Shown here in pieces: positions 21,001-31,940 of a stretch of DNA of 64,000 nt. Source of the stretch: Trichobilharzia szidati (lineage: Eukaryota; Platyhelminthes; Trematoda; Strigeidida; Schistosomatidae); NCBI GenBank assembly GCA_944472155.2, contig OX235273.1, positions 6,483,204 to 6,547,203 of the forward strand, given 5' to 3'. The notes beneath the pieces were generated by a model. That model saw only the letters and a list, made by a program, of their open reading frames with translations. It had not been told where the DNA came from and did not search any database. Both the position numbers and the translations under genes were made by a program. How positions within the stretch are numbered: the first letter of the stretch is position 1; every line of letters begins with the position of its first letter.

Positions 21001-21871
21001 AATATTGGTTGGTTACCGTATGCCTACAACTACGGGTTGAAAACGAAACGAAGTCGATTTTCCTGCGCAACCCGGAGGACTATTGTACAATTCAATAATC
21101 ATACGGCCTGGTTCAGACAATGGGTGTATTATATATATCAAATATTTAGCTGTTCAAACATTACTAACTTGTAGACAATCTACTATTTGACATTGTATCA
21201 TACTTGATCGTGCCTGTAAAATTGGCGTGCATTTTCATGTAAATTTATGTTTATGTGAAATATAAAAAATTATTATTCTCTGAGCAAGTGGCATTACAGA
21301 CCCGAAAGTTGAGAATGCTCTTAGGATGCATACTCAAGACCTTTCACGACAATGAAGCCGAGCGAATTCTGAACAAAACATGTGTGAGGCCACTAGTATA
21401 ACATTGTCCATTTATTATTAGCAGCACTTGCACACGTGACACGCTAAGGATAGAGGGTATCCAACGATATTTTACCTCCAAACTACTTGGCTGCGATTGT
21501 AAGAAAGACTGTGTCTCACGGTGCATGATCCTAAACCTTGACCCACCTTGGACGAGACGGCTTATTATAAACCCAGAATTCGTCTTTAAGGTCCTACCCA
21601 AAATATCATTCTCAGACAATAAGGACATAAAATTCTCACCGGAAGGCTCTTACGATCTGCGTAACCAAACTTGCACATTGACAATTAAAACCTTTAGGTC
21701 AACACCCCGCGAAAACTTCTTCACAGTCATGTATTCTAAAATATGGAACAGCCTGCCCCTAGAAGTCAGGACGTGCAACTCGGTCATAAGTTTAAAACGC
21801 TCTCTCTCTCACATTAACAGACTATTTACTTCTAGGACGAATCAATTATTAGTTTACTACAGTACCAAATA
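18064..21871 (+). pseudogene. ORF2 (endonuclease-RT) of CR1-like LINE copy 1, decayed
   Basis: The start codon equivalent to 31941 reads ATA (18064-18066). Recognisable pieces: the endonuclease (ITESWCHSNITDDEIS, GYFNLPKINWD, where the GDFN aspartate is replaced by tyrosine), a stop at 18745-18747, SGSDHKTVLCAL, RT start NNYRPINITPIAS, FDISKAFDYVDH, VVAQGSVIV, then the catalytic box eroded to FADHLK near 20285. After a 752-base insertion at 20521-21272 the C-terminus resumes (FSEQVA-equivalent at 21276) and ends at 21869-21871. Many frameshifts and stops; no function expected. Confidence 0.88.
20521..21272. repeat. Foreign insert in ORF2, near-identical inverted copy at 38.0-38.8 kb
   Basis: The intact ORF2 at 34425-34432 shows the empty site (CCTAAC then ATTCTCTGAGC). 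The insert is the reverse complement of 38045-38794 with very few differences: two 96-codon frames, one in each copy, differ at one residue. Its left end is a perfect 21-bp inverted repeat with a 5-base loop (20521-20541, 20547-20567). It ends in an ATT-like run. One strand (minus here) is open for 63 codons (IKSYKMLGLVEYNEQVKTLL) of unknown nature. No target duplication is visible. Confidence 0.8.
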
Positions 21872-22517
21872 AACACGCAAATCTTCCCTAATTACCCAAT
21901 AAACGATAAATAGACTAGTCGCATAGATAATAGTGATAATGATTTATATTTCGCATAAACAGGTAAGCTTACAAGAAATGCAGGCCAATTTTACAGGTAC
22001 GATCAGTAATGTTATGAATTACAATTGTGTAGTATCATAAATTAATACTTCTTCAAAAGTTTGAATTGTTCAATTATTGTACAAGCAATCAGGACAGGTT
22101 CTTATAAATGTTAAATTGTAAACGGTTTACCAAGGTCACCATCAAAGTTGAGCAAAAACCCAAACTTCGTTCCGTTTCCTTCTGATCATTATGGTCAATC
22201 AGTGAACAGCGTATATCTGGGTGAGTGTATGAGAAGACTAAGTAGAAATAAATATATATGTTTGCCAGACGGTAATGTGCAACGAATATATAGATATATA
22301 TATACAGACATTAGGGTCCTATCCGTGTCAACATACTTTTTCTATCCTCTCTGGTACTTTGCTGCTCGCCTCTTCTCTTCTATTTGCCTTGTAGTGAAGG
22401 TTGCACAGATCTACAGTTTCGGCTAATAATGACTCAACATCCATGAAATGTCCACTGTCACCATATCAGGAGGCTGTATAACACCCTATACAAGCGGTAT
22501 CCGTGATTTAAAATGGC
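21627..22517 (+). repeat. 891-bp block duplicated in direct orientation at 36389-37279
   Basis: The two blocks align at a constant offset of 14762 bases with no indel and only a handful of substitutions (for example CGCATAAACAGG versus CGTATAAACAGG). The block includes the last 80 codons of the decayed ORF2 and about 640 bases of noncoding sequence. It stops exactly where copy 2 of the LINE begins. Confidence 0.9.
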
Positions 22518-22643
22518 GGTACGTTCAACGTTTGCGTTACATTTTAGCTTGATTCGCTATATATTTCTATTTTAACTGTGAGACTCGCACAAGTGTTTCT
22601 CCAGTTCCATAAATTTAACCAATAACTCTTTCACTAATTAGTT

Positions 22644-24041
22644 ATGGTTAGTCATACAAAAAAGCCACGAACTCAGTCACCTGCCAACGTGATTACTAAT
22701 AGTATAAATATGCTCGCAACGACGAGCAGCACAACTCCCACAAAGTATGGAAATGAGGCACACAGCTTGCCAATACGCCGCAAGCGTCGAGCTGCCGGTT
22801 CACTACCATCTACTGTGGCTGAAACTGAGGGCGAAAACTTGCTGACAAACAGCAGTAGCAACGCTTCTACAAACTCAGCACTTGGTCCTGACATAAACCT
22901 CTTCACTTCACCCTATGTACGTGTCACAAAACTTCAGATTCCAAGTCCAGCTCCAACACTTACTTCAGAAATAGAACGACTAAAACTGTCTATAGAAGAA
23001 CTGAAGACTGAGATGCGGGACATAAGGTGTAGAAAAGATATGAATGCAGGATTTTCAGAAAATTTGGCCAACTTATCTGAACTATCAACACAGGTTGGTG
23101 ATATAAAATCACAGGTCTGTGAACTTGCCCCTCTGAACATCTTGACTAAGACCATAAACCCTGGCGAACTTGACACAGAATCAGTATCTAAGATAGACAC
23201 CTTGATAAACTTCATCACAACAGAGGTTATCAAAAGACTTGATACTAAACTAAGTGTGATTATCTACAATATACCGGATAATGAGGGGTTGAAAAAGGTT
23301 CAAAGCATCTTACTTAGGGCGGCGAAAATGCCTAACTCCCAAACAAAATGTCACAGACTGAAGAAGAGTCAGCACGACCACTGCTGTCCTATACGCCTTC
23401 AGTTCGAAACGCAGACAGAGGCTAAAAAATTCACCAACACACAACGTATCTTATTACAGGACACAAGCTACAAACAGGTAAAAGTTGTGGCAGATAAGAC
23501 AGTGATTGAAAGGCGTGCTTACAGTCACCTTAATAAACCAAATGGCAGGACACCTCAAGCCACTAAAATAGATATACACACTACCAACACGGTAGAACTC
23601 ATAGCTTCCCCCCTCTCTAATCCCGTAAAAATAGCTCCAGAGAAAATGAAACCAAACGAAAGACTTGTGAGCTATAGTCTTACTCCTAAAGTAACCTCTC
23701 CTCCCTCTACGGTGGATCTAGATATGTCTATGGACAGCCATAAGATGGTAATCAATCCCTCTTGTAAGCTGACAACATCCTCTCCTAACCAAAACGTGAC
23801 AACGCAAATGGAACTCGGTAACAAAACAGGCCGAAATACGCCACTTGTTGCGAAGATTCCCCAACATATTCAGACTCCCAAGAATATCTCACGCTTTAAG
23901 GTAAATAATATTCAAAACCACGCTAGCAACCAAACTAAAAACAAAAATAAGGACATAGAGCCCAAGGACAACAACGACACAACCTACTTGCATACTGTGC
24001 CATGTCACACTGGTAGCTGGTGTAGTGACGCTATCACGCAA
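22644..24041 (+). CDS. ORF1 of CR1-like LINE copy 2, N-terminal part
   Basis: 466 codons from ATG 22644 (MVSHTKKPRTQSPANV) up to the R2-like insertion junction at CAA 24039-24041; beyond it the frame runs into foreign sequence and stops at 24191. Residues about 110-165 are coiled-coil-like (EIERLKLSIEELKTEM, QVGDIKSQVCEL), followed by KCHRLKKSQHDHCCP, a QTEAKKF segment and ERRAYSHLNK, which resemble the RRM-like and C-terminal part of LINE ORF1 proteins. The rest is Ser/Thr/Asn-rich. The missing 89 residues are open at 31582-31851, so the frame was intact before the insertion. Role: RNA binding and chaperoning for retrotransposition. Confidence 0.85.
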
Positions 24042-24191
24042 TTGGAATTGAGACGCTACATTTTCGTTCTAATTCTTTCAAACCGTATACAAACTATTTA
24101 CACACAATTTTTACCGGAAACTGTTAAATTTTCACATTCTACACATAAGAATACTTGTGAGAGACTATTTTTCCTTGGAAGTATTATATAA

Positions 24192-27098
24192 ACTCTGTTA
24201 TCACTGACCCTGCCATCTGCAGGTTTTGGATGTATATTTTATGGGATATATCTGGTTCAATTTGGTGAGTCTGTGCAATTTTTCGAAGTTTTGCGTGTTA
24301 TATTATCTATTCAGTGCCATATCTATAGTTCTGATTTTTTTCTAACGAACTTCACCCTTTACTGAAGTTGCCCTCCTTTAAGTATCTATTATTCTAATAG
24401 GAGGATTGTTATCTGTTAATAGTTGTCGATTTTGTTCTTAATAGTTTATTTTTATTGACTTAGTGTTGATTATACTGGAAATCTGACGTTTTCATCACCA
24501 GTCGTCTCAATTGTGTGACAGTCCGAATCTACCTTAAACCCTGATTTCCGGAATTTACTTTTTCGGTAGTTTCATCTGAACTATAGCTTATTTCTCCATT
24601 ATTTTTGACACGGTGTTACTAGTCCTCAGACTTGTTCTTTTCATATACTTTTTACCAAGGAATTCCTTCAACTTACGATTTTTGCTAATTAACTTCCAGT
24701 ATCTGACTGAAAAACGGTGAATTTCCACTATTTTCACCTATTATTTCTTTTTCGTCTAACTCTAACTTTCTGAAATTGTAATAATCGGTTGCAGCTCGCC
24801 GAGCTTAATCTTTTGGTACCTATTTTATCCTCATTATTTGTCCATTTCTCTTCCACATCATTTTGTTTTTGGTACTTTTAGCCATTGCGGCCGAAAAAGT
24901 ACTTTATACTCAACAAAGGATTTTCTGATCTAGTGACAGTGACAACACTGGTCCTTGTTTTTAATCTCCCTCGGTCTATCTAGTAAGACTGAGGCCACTT
25001 TTTGTCTCGTCATTACCTTTCTATTTCCATCCACGAGACCTTTTTCCACTTTTGCTCATAATACCACCTATAATATTTCTGATTTATTCAGTCTTCTTCT
25101 TCTCTGTCCAAATATTTCCATCATGAACCATCCAAAACAACTTCTTTCATCATTCTTCACCCTGTAGACTGAAAAGCCTCATACTCCTATCGCCTGTGTA
25201 AAAGTTGTCAGCCTCCCCCTCTTCGCATAGTATCCCCTTAACAGGAGAGTTCTGCTGCCTCCTTCCAAAGCTAAACTTGTACATACATCGCAGATTCCAA
25301 ATCGTCAACACTATTTCTTTATTTTTACAAAAAACCCGTAGCTTTTTGCTTTCTCCCAAACTTTTTAACGGGGGATAGCTTTCGACCACATTTTAGCAAC
25401 CTTTAAAAATATTGTGCTCCTCCCCCTGTTTGTCTAATTGTACCTTCGTCCCTTTCACCCCTCTGAGCCTCTGACCTAATTTCCATAAATCTACACTGTC
25501 TATTCTCTGTACATCTTCAAATTTCACCACATCCTTCTGTAGCTTCTATTCCTAATAGGCCCTATTATTCTCAACTTTCGTTAATTTTGCTCTGGAAATT
25601 TACGCAGTTTTCCAAGTTTACGTTGAAATATCTCCTCGTTGTCCTCAACATATTCTGATCACTCTGCGGTTTTTCGTAGTACTCTCAGCGCTCTGTCATT
25701 CCCAGCAAACCGCTTTGTCCTGGCATTTTTCTGCTTTTCGGTATTTGTTTTCAAACTTGCTACTGAGACCAATATTTTATGCCTCAGGCACGAACTTTCA
25801 GTCATTCTCAGTTGCTGTAATTTTGCTGTCTTTTGTGCATTGACCGAAATTCAGCCAAAATCCGTTTCCACAGGCTCTATTCACTTTTTATCGATCGCGA
25901 GCTAAGCTACTAATCAGCCACTCTGATTGGTGGGCACGCCTATACTACCTGCTTGTATGCTGGTGTATAGGTGTATGGTGTTCTTCTTGAATATTTTGTT
26001 TGTCTTTATTTTTTTCGGCCTGGGCTTTTTCTTTGCTGGTTCCCGACGACCCTCCCTAGGTTTCTCGGCACGAGGAATCGACTCGTGCAATTCTTATCAC
26101 CATAGCACCCATCGTTCTCGAGTTGGCTTTGGGAGTGGCCTTTTCGTGTATTTCCTTCTGTACCCGCGTAATTCTTTATTCTTACAGATTCTGAAGTTGA
26201 TCTTGGTATAATTGTACTCCTCCCGTCGAAACCTGTCGATTGATACCCATATCAATAGCCCATCTCCTGTAGTTTCTGTGATTCTGTAACTCATCAACTT
26301 TCCCATTACGTCATCCCGCCCCACCCATCTATCAAATTTAAACCCCTGTAACTTCTGCACCCTTTTACTTTCACCCCCCGTGTTTGTACTCATTCTGCTC
26401 GTCTCTTCAAGTCCTATCGATTGAAAGCTATATTATCATCCCATCTTCCATAGTCTTCGTCTTTAAAAGTAACCACTCTCCACTACGTCATCCCCACCTC
26501 TATTTCGCTGGCTATTTCGCATCGCTGTAACTTTCACATTTCTTCCTCTTTTACCGTTGTTCTTGGCATCTTTCGACTCCTCTCATTGAGATCTGTAGTT
26601 TGATACCCATTTTGACGCCGTATCTCTGACAGTTTTGACTTTTGATTATCGACATCCTCCCATTGCCTCATCATCATACTCATTTCGTTGCCTTTCTCGA
26701 AGTGTTGTAACTGCCACATTTCTTCACCTGTTCCGTTGTTCTAGGTATTTCTCGACTCTTGTCTCCGTGCTCCTTTGTTCGATAGTCATTCTCACGCTGC
26801 ATCTCCTTCTTATTGTTTTCGAAAGAGGACTCTTTCATATCTCCTCCTCCCCATTCATTTTCGGCTTCCGTTCTTTTTGCTTCAATCCCAAAGTGATTAC
26901 GTGGAATATCGTATAACAGTACCTTTCTTTTCGTTTGTTTTTATTTCTGTTTTGTTTCGTTTTTGTTTGCTTTGTTTGATTTTGGTTTAACCATTTGTCA
27001 AGCCACGGGTGAGGGCCTATGAACGGTCCGTGGCACAACTAACAGTCCATCGTTGGTTGTCCTCCAAACTCGAGCCTGCGATACCGCAATCTCCAGTC
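24192..27098 (+). promoter_or_regulatory. Long pyrimidine-rich 5' region of the R2-like element
   Basis: About 2.9 kb with strong T+C bias on the plus strand and no convincing ORF; occasional short open runs are composition artefacts. From about 26048 it becomes a degenerate tandem repeat. It probably carries the promoter and, since R2 ORFs lack clear cap-dependent starts, perhaps translation-control structures. Confidence 0.6.
26048..26830 (+). repeat. Degenerate tandem repeat, unit about 180 bp
   Basis: Equivalent points CTGTCGATTGATACCCATATC (26228), CTATCGATTGAAAGCTATATT (26411), TCTGTAGTTTGATACCCATTT (26591) and TTTGTTCGATAGTCATTCTC (26773) recur 180-183 bases apart, each followed by a CATCTCC-TAGT-like and a CACTACGTCATCC-like segment. 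At least four diverged units are present directly upstream of the ORF. Confidence 0.65.
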
Positions 27099-30000
27099 AT
27101 GTCAGCTATGTCAAGCCAACCCTCATCACAATCCATGGCCTCTGCCATGATTCAAGCTGACCCTCAAACAACAGACTCCAATTCTCCTTCCTTCATCTCC
27201 CAATTGCCAGCAGCTCATCCTTCGCCCCTCACATCCAATCCGTCATCACCTCACTCCATGCTGTCCAATCAATCCCAATCCTCAATCGTATCTCCAAGAT
27301 TCCTGTGTATATACTGTCCTTCAAACTTCGCTTCTCCGAGAGGTTTGACTCAACATCTGCGTCAAATCCACCCCGCCGAATACAATGAGGTCCTTCTCGG
27401 TCGCCTCCTCAACGACTGTCGAACACGACGAAATTGGTCCCAAAATGAAGAACTCACTTTACTGATGTTAGCAGATGCAGCAGTCGACCGATTCAACAGC
27501 AAAGCTGAACTGTATCAACACTTACACGACCATCTGCCACATCGCTCAGTTGAAGCCATCAGACGCCGTCTACAAACGCTCAAATGGTTAACATTTGTCC
27601 CATCACCTTCACGCTCCGCATCAACCATTGACTCCTACTCGATGCCATCCTCACCTGCATCATCACATGAAAACTATGCTATTAGATCAGCACTGTATGT
27701 ACGTCCAAGAACTCAAACCTGGTCCACTCAAGAAGATGCTCGATTGATCTCAACGGCCAAATGTCTCGATTCACCTTTACTTGCGCCTATACAGTTCTTC
27801 GCTCTTGTCGCCGAAGCCGTTGGCAACCGCACCACTGATGCAGTTAGACTACGTCTATCCAGGCTAAAATGGAGACGTACACTCAACCCATCTCTGCCAA
27901 CAATAGTCCTAACTCCAAATACGTCTTATCTCCAAATTCAGCCAGTTACCTCGCTCACTGATACGTTCACCGTCAACAGATCAATCTCTGCTCCTATAAG
28001 TCCATGCAGAGCAACTTCAGATCCAGCTATCACGATCTCATCGAATTCCTGTACGCCAACTCAGCTAGAAGAACAGCGATCCCTCCAATTGGCTGTCATT
28101 AATAATGATTGCACTGTAAGCGAGGAGTCCACCCAACCAATGCGAATACCGCAGTACCACTATGCAATAAGTACTGTCGATAGAACAATTTTATATTCTC
28201 CCACTGCTGTGACAATGATCCGTCCACTTCTGCCAACTACTCGACTCACTCAAGATGGTTCAAGTCCCCTGGTGAGTCTGCCACTTCATAGAAGCCTCAA
28301 CGTGGACAATATACACGCTAACCTCCTGGCTGCCATCAGCACACAACTGGCAAATTCATCTCAGCGGCTGGACACTGAATCCACTCGACAAATTATTATG
28401 CAACTATATGCGAATGATATTACTCTTGAGGAGACACGTCAACTTTTGGATAAGCAGGCCCACCAACTGTTCCCTGCAAAATGGAAACCATCCAAGCAGC
28501 GATACGTCTCCGGTCTCCCACCGAACTTAAACAACAAGAAGAGGCGACGCATTCTATATGCCCACATGCAAACGCTCTTCCACCGTTCTCCGAAAGACGC
28601 TGCAAACACGGTACTTGATGGCAGATGGAGAGACCCGTTTACATGTCAGCCTTCCAGTATAGGAGGCTTCAATGAATTTTGGATAGACACCTTCACACGC
28701 CCAGCCCTACCAGACACTAGACCGGTTCAGGAATACCTTCCAACTAACAACGACTTGGTCGCCCCAGTTTCAACTGAAGAGATCAAATGGGCACTAAAAG
28801 AAATGGTCAAATCCGCCGCAGGTGTCGACCGCATATCCGCCAGGGACCTCCAGAAAATCAACCCCTCTAGTCTGGCTGGGTATTTTAACACTCTTTTGCT
28901 GACGTCTTTTTTACCTTCACCTTTGTCAGCTTCCAGGGTCACCTTCATTCCGAAGACATCACATCCCGATAACCCTACCGACTTCCGGCCTATTTCCATC
29001 ACTTCTGTTGTTACGCGCTGTTTGCACAAGATTATCGCCAAGCGATGGTCCAGATCATTCCCAATGGAAAAACTACAGTTTGCCTTCCTGCAACGTGATG
29101 GCTGCTTCGAAGCAACCAATCTACTTCACGCCATCTTGAGAGAAGCGCACTCCAACTACACAAGTTGCGCGTTAGCTATCCTCGACATCTCGAAAGCTTT
29201 CGACAGCGTCTTACATCAAACAATTCTAAGGGTGGCTGAGAGTTTTGGTGCGCCCCCAATGCTTAGAGAATATCTTACAAACTACTACTCCAACTCTTAC
29301 AGTCTCTTCCACGAAGTGAATTGTCACCCAACACGAGGAGTCAAACAGGGTGACCCTCTGTCACCGCTTCTCTTCATCATGACTATGGATGAGATACTCA
29401 ATGTTCTTGAAGCCCATGACCCCATCTACGTCGATGGTCATCCTCTGCACTACATAGCATATGCTGATGATCTCATCATCCTAGCTCCAAATGCTGCGGC
29501 TCTTCAAAACAAACTCAGCTGTATCGCCGCCTCGCTGGAGCTGGCGGGATTATCGATCAACGTCGACAAAAGCCGCACAATCAACATAGTCGCTGACAGA
29601 CAGCGTAGAATCGTTGCCCTTTCTCCTACTGTCTTCAATATCAACTGCCTGTCAATTCCAGCCATCTCGCCAACAGAGGAATTTACCTATCTGGGTGTTC
29701 CCTTCAATTACAAAGGCAGGCGCTGCTTCGATCATGTCGGCGTCCTCAACAAATACTTAGACAATGTGAAAAGCGCCCCCCTTAAACCACATCAACGAAT
29801 GAGAATCCTGAAGAACAATCTGATTCCTCGTCTACTATATTCACTGACTCTCAGCATCACTCACAAGAATACCCTGAAAACGATGGACAAACTTATTCGT
29901 GCAGCTGTCCGCCGCTGGCTTCACCTCCCGAAAGACACTCCAACTGCATTTTTCCACGCGGATATCAAAAAGGGAGGCCTGGGAATTATGAATCTCTCTA

Positions 30001-30920
30001 CAACGATTCCGATTCATAGGCGCAAAAGAATCGAGGCACTACTCAACAACAGGAATCCGCTCATACGCAGCATCGCGTCCTCCGAAACCTTCACACCTTT
30101 TCTTAGGATCTGCAACCTTCCGATGCAGGCCCATAGACAAATAGTGACATCAATAGAAGAAGCCCATGAAAGCTGGGCACAACAGCTACACTCATCGGCG
30201 GATGGTTACGGTTTGACTGAGTCAACGAAATGCCCTGAATCTCACAAATGGCTTCTCAACCCCGAAATGGTCTTGCCCAAACTCTATGTACGAGCCGTTC
30301 AACTGCGTGGAGGCCTCTTGGGCACAAAAACGAGAAGTACGCGTGGACGTCCTAGAACGGACATCAACTGCAGAGGCGGGTGTGGTCAACCGGAAAATCT
30401 CCAACATATTCTTCAGCATTGCGCTCTAACTCATGACGTCAGATGCAAGAGACACAACTACGTCCTCAAGCTGATCGCTAACAAATTGCGCAAAATGAAT
30501 ACCAGATTTTACGTCGAGCCATGTGTTCCAACGCCCACGTCTTTCTGTAAACCTGATCTGATTATCTTGTTAGACGGAGCAGCATACATTCTCGACGTAA
30601 CAATCTGCAGCGACGCCTTCATTTATACCAGCCATGCGTCGAAGATGTCAAAATACGGAACTCCAACAATGGTTGCTGCATTCCAACGGTTCCTGTCTGC
30701 AATGGGACATACAGTTCAAAGAATCTTGCAAATTCCTGTTGTAATCTCTTATCGAGGGATGATCAGTCAACTCTCTGTAAAATACCTTCGCAGACTGTTT
30801 TTCACCTCCTTCGACATTTCGAACCTCTGCATCTCAACCATCAAAGGCTCTTTGAAAATCTATGATACTTATATGCGTGGAACGTATAGACTCAGACGTG
30901 GAAGACAATTGAACCAATGA
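27099..30920 (+). CDS. R2-like ORF: zinc finger, Myb-like domains, RT and RLE endonuclease
   Basis: 1273 codons from ATG 27099; the frame is open from 26991, so translation could begin upstream at a non-AUG codon. Domains: C2H2 finger C70-C73-H86-H91, two Myb-like tryptophan/helix regions at about 111-163 (RRNWSQNEELTLLML) and 206-258 (TQTWSTQEDARLIS), RT with FIPKTSHP, DFRPISITS, LDISKAFDSVLH, GVKQGDPLSPLL and catalytic YADD at 788-791, a CCHC knuckle C1091-C1095-H1103-C1108, and the restriction-like nuclease K-P-D (1151-1153) with D1166. This is the order of R2-clade proteins, which nick DNA and prime reverse transcription at the cut. No stop or frameshift was seen, so it may be active. The finger and Myb regions would set target choice. 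Confidence 0.95.
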   Translation: MSAMSSQPSSQSMASAMIQADPQTTDSNSPSFISQLPAAHPSPLTSNPSSPHSMLSNQSQSSIVSPRFLCIYCPSNFASPRGLTQHLRQIHPAEYNEVLLGRLLNDCRTRRNWSQNEELTLLMLADAAVDRFNSKAELYQHLHDHLPHRSVEAIRRRLQTLKWLTFVPSPSRSASTIDSYSMPSSPASSHENYAIRSALYVRPRTQTWSTQEDARLISTAKCLDSPLLAPIQFFALVAEAVGNRTTDAVRLRLSRLKWRRTLNPSLPTIVLTPNTSYLQIQPVTSLTDTFTVNRSISAPISPCRATSDPAITISSNSCTPTQLEEQRSLQLAVINNDCTVSEESTQPMRIPQYHYAISTVDRTILYSPTAVTMIRPLLPTTRLTQDGSSPLVSLPLHRSLNVDNIHANLLAAISTQLANSSQRLDTESTRQIIMQLYANDITLEETRQLLDKQAHQLFPAKWKPSKQRYVSGLPPNLNNKKRRRILYAHMQTLFHRSPKDAANTVLDGRWRDPFTCQPSSIGGFNEFWIDTFTRPALPDTRPVQEYLPTNNDLVAPVSTEEIKWALKEMVKSAAGVDRISARDLQKINPSSLAGYFNTLLLTSFLPSPLSASRVTFIPKTSHPDNPTDFRPISITSVVTRCLHKIIAKRWSRSFPMEKLQFAFLQRDGCFEATNLLHAILREAHSNYTSCALAILDISKAFDSVLHQTILRVAESFGAPPMLREYLTNYYSNSYSLFHEVNCHPTRGVKQGDPLSPLLFIMTMDEILNVLEAHDPIYVDGHPLHYIAYADDLIILAPNAAALQNKLSCIAASLELAGLSINVDKSRTINIVADRQRRIVALSPTVFNINCLSIPAISPTEEFTYLGVPFNYKGRRCFDHVGVLNKYLDNVKSAPLKPHQRMRILKNNLIPRLLYSLTLSITHKNTLKTMDKLIRAAVRRWLHLPKDTPTAFFHADIKKGGLGIMNLSTTIPIHRRKRIEALLNNRNPLIRSIASSETFTPFLRICNLPMQAHRQIVTSIEEAHESWAQQLHSSADGYGLTESTKCPESHKWLLNPEMVLPKLYVRAVQLRGGLLGTKTRSTRGRPRTDINCRGGCGQPENLQHILQHCALTHDVRCKRHNYVLKLIANKLRKMNTRFYVEPCVPTPTSFCKPDLIILLDGAAYILDVTICSDAFIYTSHASKMSKYGTPTMVAAFQRFLSAMGHTVQRILQIPVVISYRGMISQLSVKYLRRLFFTSFDISNLCISTIKGSLKIYDTYMRGTYRLRRGRQLNQ

Positions 30921-31575
30921 TGCTGTAAATTTATTGTCATATCAAACTACTCTGTGAACGTTTACTGTACTACCATCTGTTGTAATACACTGCGAGACAA
31001 ATTGTAACACTCATACACATATATACTCATTGAACCTATAGTACTGTTATGAACTTCCTAAAATACGTGACAATTTTGTTTATTCTATATCTTCTAATTG
31101 CTTCACACTATGTACACGCAAAGAGCATATTGTCCTTATAAAACTCTCCTATGTTAAAGACTATTGCTACACACAACTCGCTGATATCCTATGATTCACA
31201 TATGTAAACAACATCCAAATGCTCAAAATTGAAAAGATTTTTGTATTACATTTAATGGTTTTATAGATATTAGATATTAAAATCACACTTCTGCACCACA
31301 TATGAATGTCTCACATGGACACATGACATGAACAATCACATTTAAAAATACATAAAACTGATAGTCTTGCAGTAAAAGTACATATTATTGGAAATAACAT
31401 GGGCTGCTGTGCGAATTTTCTTCTATTTTCCTTTCTTTCTTTTTTTTACAATTATGTAATATTAAAGAAATTTTCCATGTATTTTTGTGCATGTACTCAA
31501 CTTGAATATTGTAAAAATAGTCCATTCGTTTCCGCGAATGGACAATTTTTATTTAATATTCGAAAATAAATATGT
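30921..31575 (+). other. 3' UTR of the R2-like element with terminal hairpin
   Basis: AT-rich, no ORF. A hairpin with arms GTCCATTCG (31520-31528) and CGAATGGAC (31535-31543), extended outward by A-rich/T-rich pairing, lies about 35 bases from the 3' junction. R2 RTs recognise a structured 3' UTR, so this stem is a candidate recognition element. Confidence 0.6.
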
Positions 31576-31581
31576 TATAAA

Positions 31582-31851
31582 AGTGACAACACTCGGAACT
31601 CAGCCACCAGGCATGACATACAAACTAACTTTGGCAGATTATACGGAACAAGCCTTCTGGGAAACAAACCACAGTGCAGCTACGCACATAACGACACCCA
31701 TGTAAGGTCTCTTGGAATGTCCACACACAGTAGGCAGATTAACAAGTCATGGGTATCACAAGGTACCAATGATTTTTTATCCAACACATCCCTGTCAGCG
31801 CTAACCAAACAGCTGGTGGGGATGTTAACCCTTCTGAACCCGTACCACTAA
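31582..31851 (+). CDS. ORF1 of CR1-like LINE copy 2, C-terminal part
   Basis: 89 codons plus TAA in the frame matching the end of copy 1 ORF1: SDNTRNSATRHDIQTNFGRL, YGTSLLGNKPQCSYAH, ending LTKQLVGMLTLLNPYH. It is separated from the N-terminal part by the R2-like insertion. ORF2 starts 89 bases downstream. Confidence 0.8.
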   Translation, partial: SDNTRNSATRHDIQTNFGRLYGTSLLGNKPQCSYAHNDTHVRSLGMSTHSRQINKSWVSQGTNDFLSNTSLSALTKQLVGMLTLLNPYH

Positions 31852-31940
31852 CGTCGGCCCCCTATCGGGAAGAAAACAGACATGGGCTAGTACACACGGA
31901 ACTATTAGTCACACCCAAAGACTGCACAAGCATAAGCCAA

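Larger units (their letters stand above)
15998..22517 (+). mobile_element. CR1-like LINE, copy 1, decayed full-length
   Basis: Aligns along its length with copy 2 (22518-35543): same 5' UTR (GTTCAATGTTTGGGTTACAT versus GTTCAACGTTTGCGTTACAT), same ORF1, same ORF2 with endonuclease and RT. It carries a SINE at 16315-16497 and a foreign insert at 20521-21272, plus many stops. After the ORF2 end (21871) there is a long noncoding segment to 22517 that recurs almost unchanged at 36650-37279 and may not all belong to this LINE. Confidence 0.85.
24042..31575 (+). mobile_element. R2-like (restriction-like endonuclease) non-LTR retrotransposon inserted in ORF1
   Basis: The boundaries come from copy 1, where ATCACGCA is followed by AAATAGTATAAGTGACAAC without interruption; here the left side ends ATCACGCAA and the right side resumes TATAAAAGTGACAAC. 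The 7534-bp insert has a pyrimidine-rich 5' region of about 3 kb, one 1273-codon ORF and a 655-base 3' UTR. No target duplication is seen; a few target bases seem lost, which fits RLE-type insertion. R2 proper sits in 28S rDNA, but no rDNA flanks this copy. R2-clade elements are known in schistosomes (Perere-9 type), though I cannot confirm the family. Confidence 0.88.

Noticed and set aside
25639..26990. Several open frames of 80-95 codons in the pyrimidine-rich stretch
   Set aside because: Their Ser/Phe/Leu-rich composition follows from T/C bias, they overlap in several frames, and they lie in the 5' region of the R2-like element.
30921..31575. 28S rDNA flank expected for an R2 element
   Set aside because: No 28S-like sequence is recognisable; the flank on both sides is ORF1 of a CR1-like LINE.
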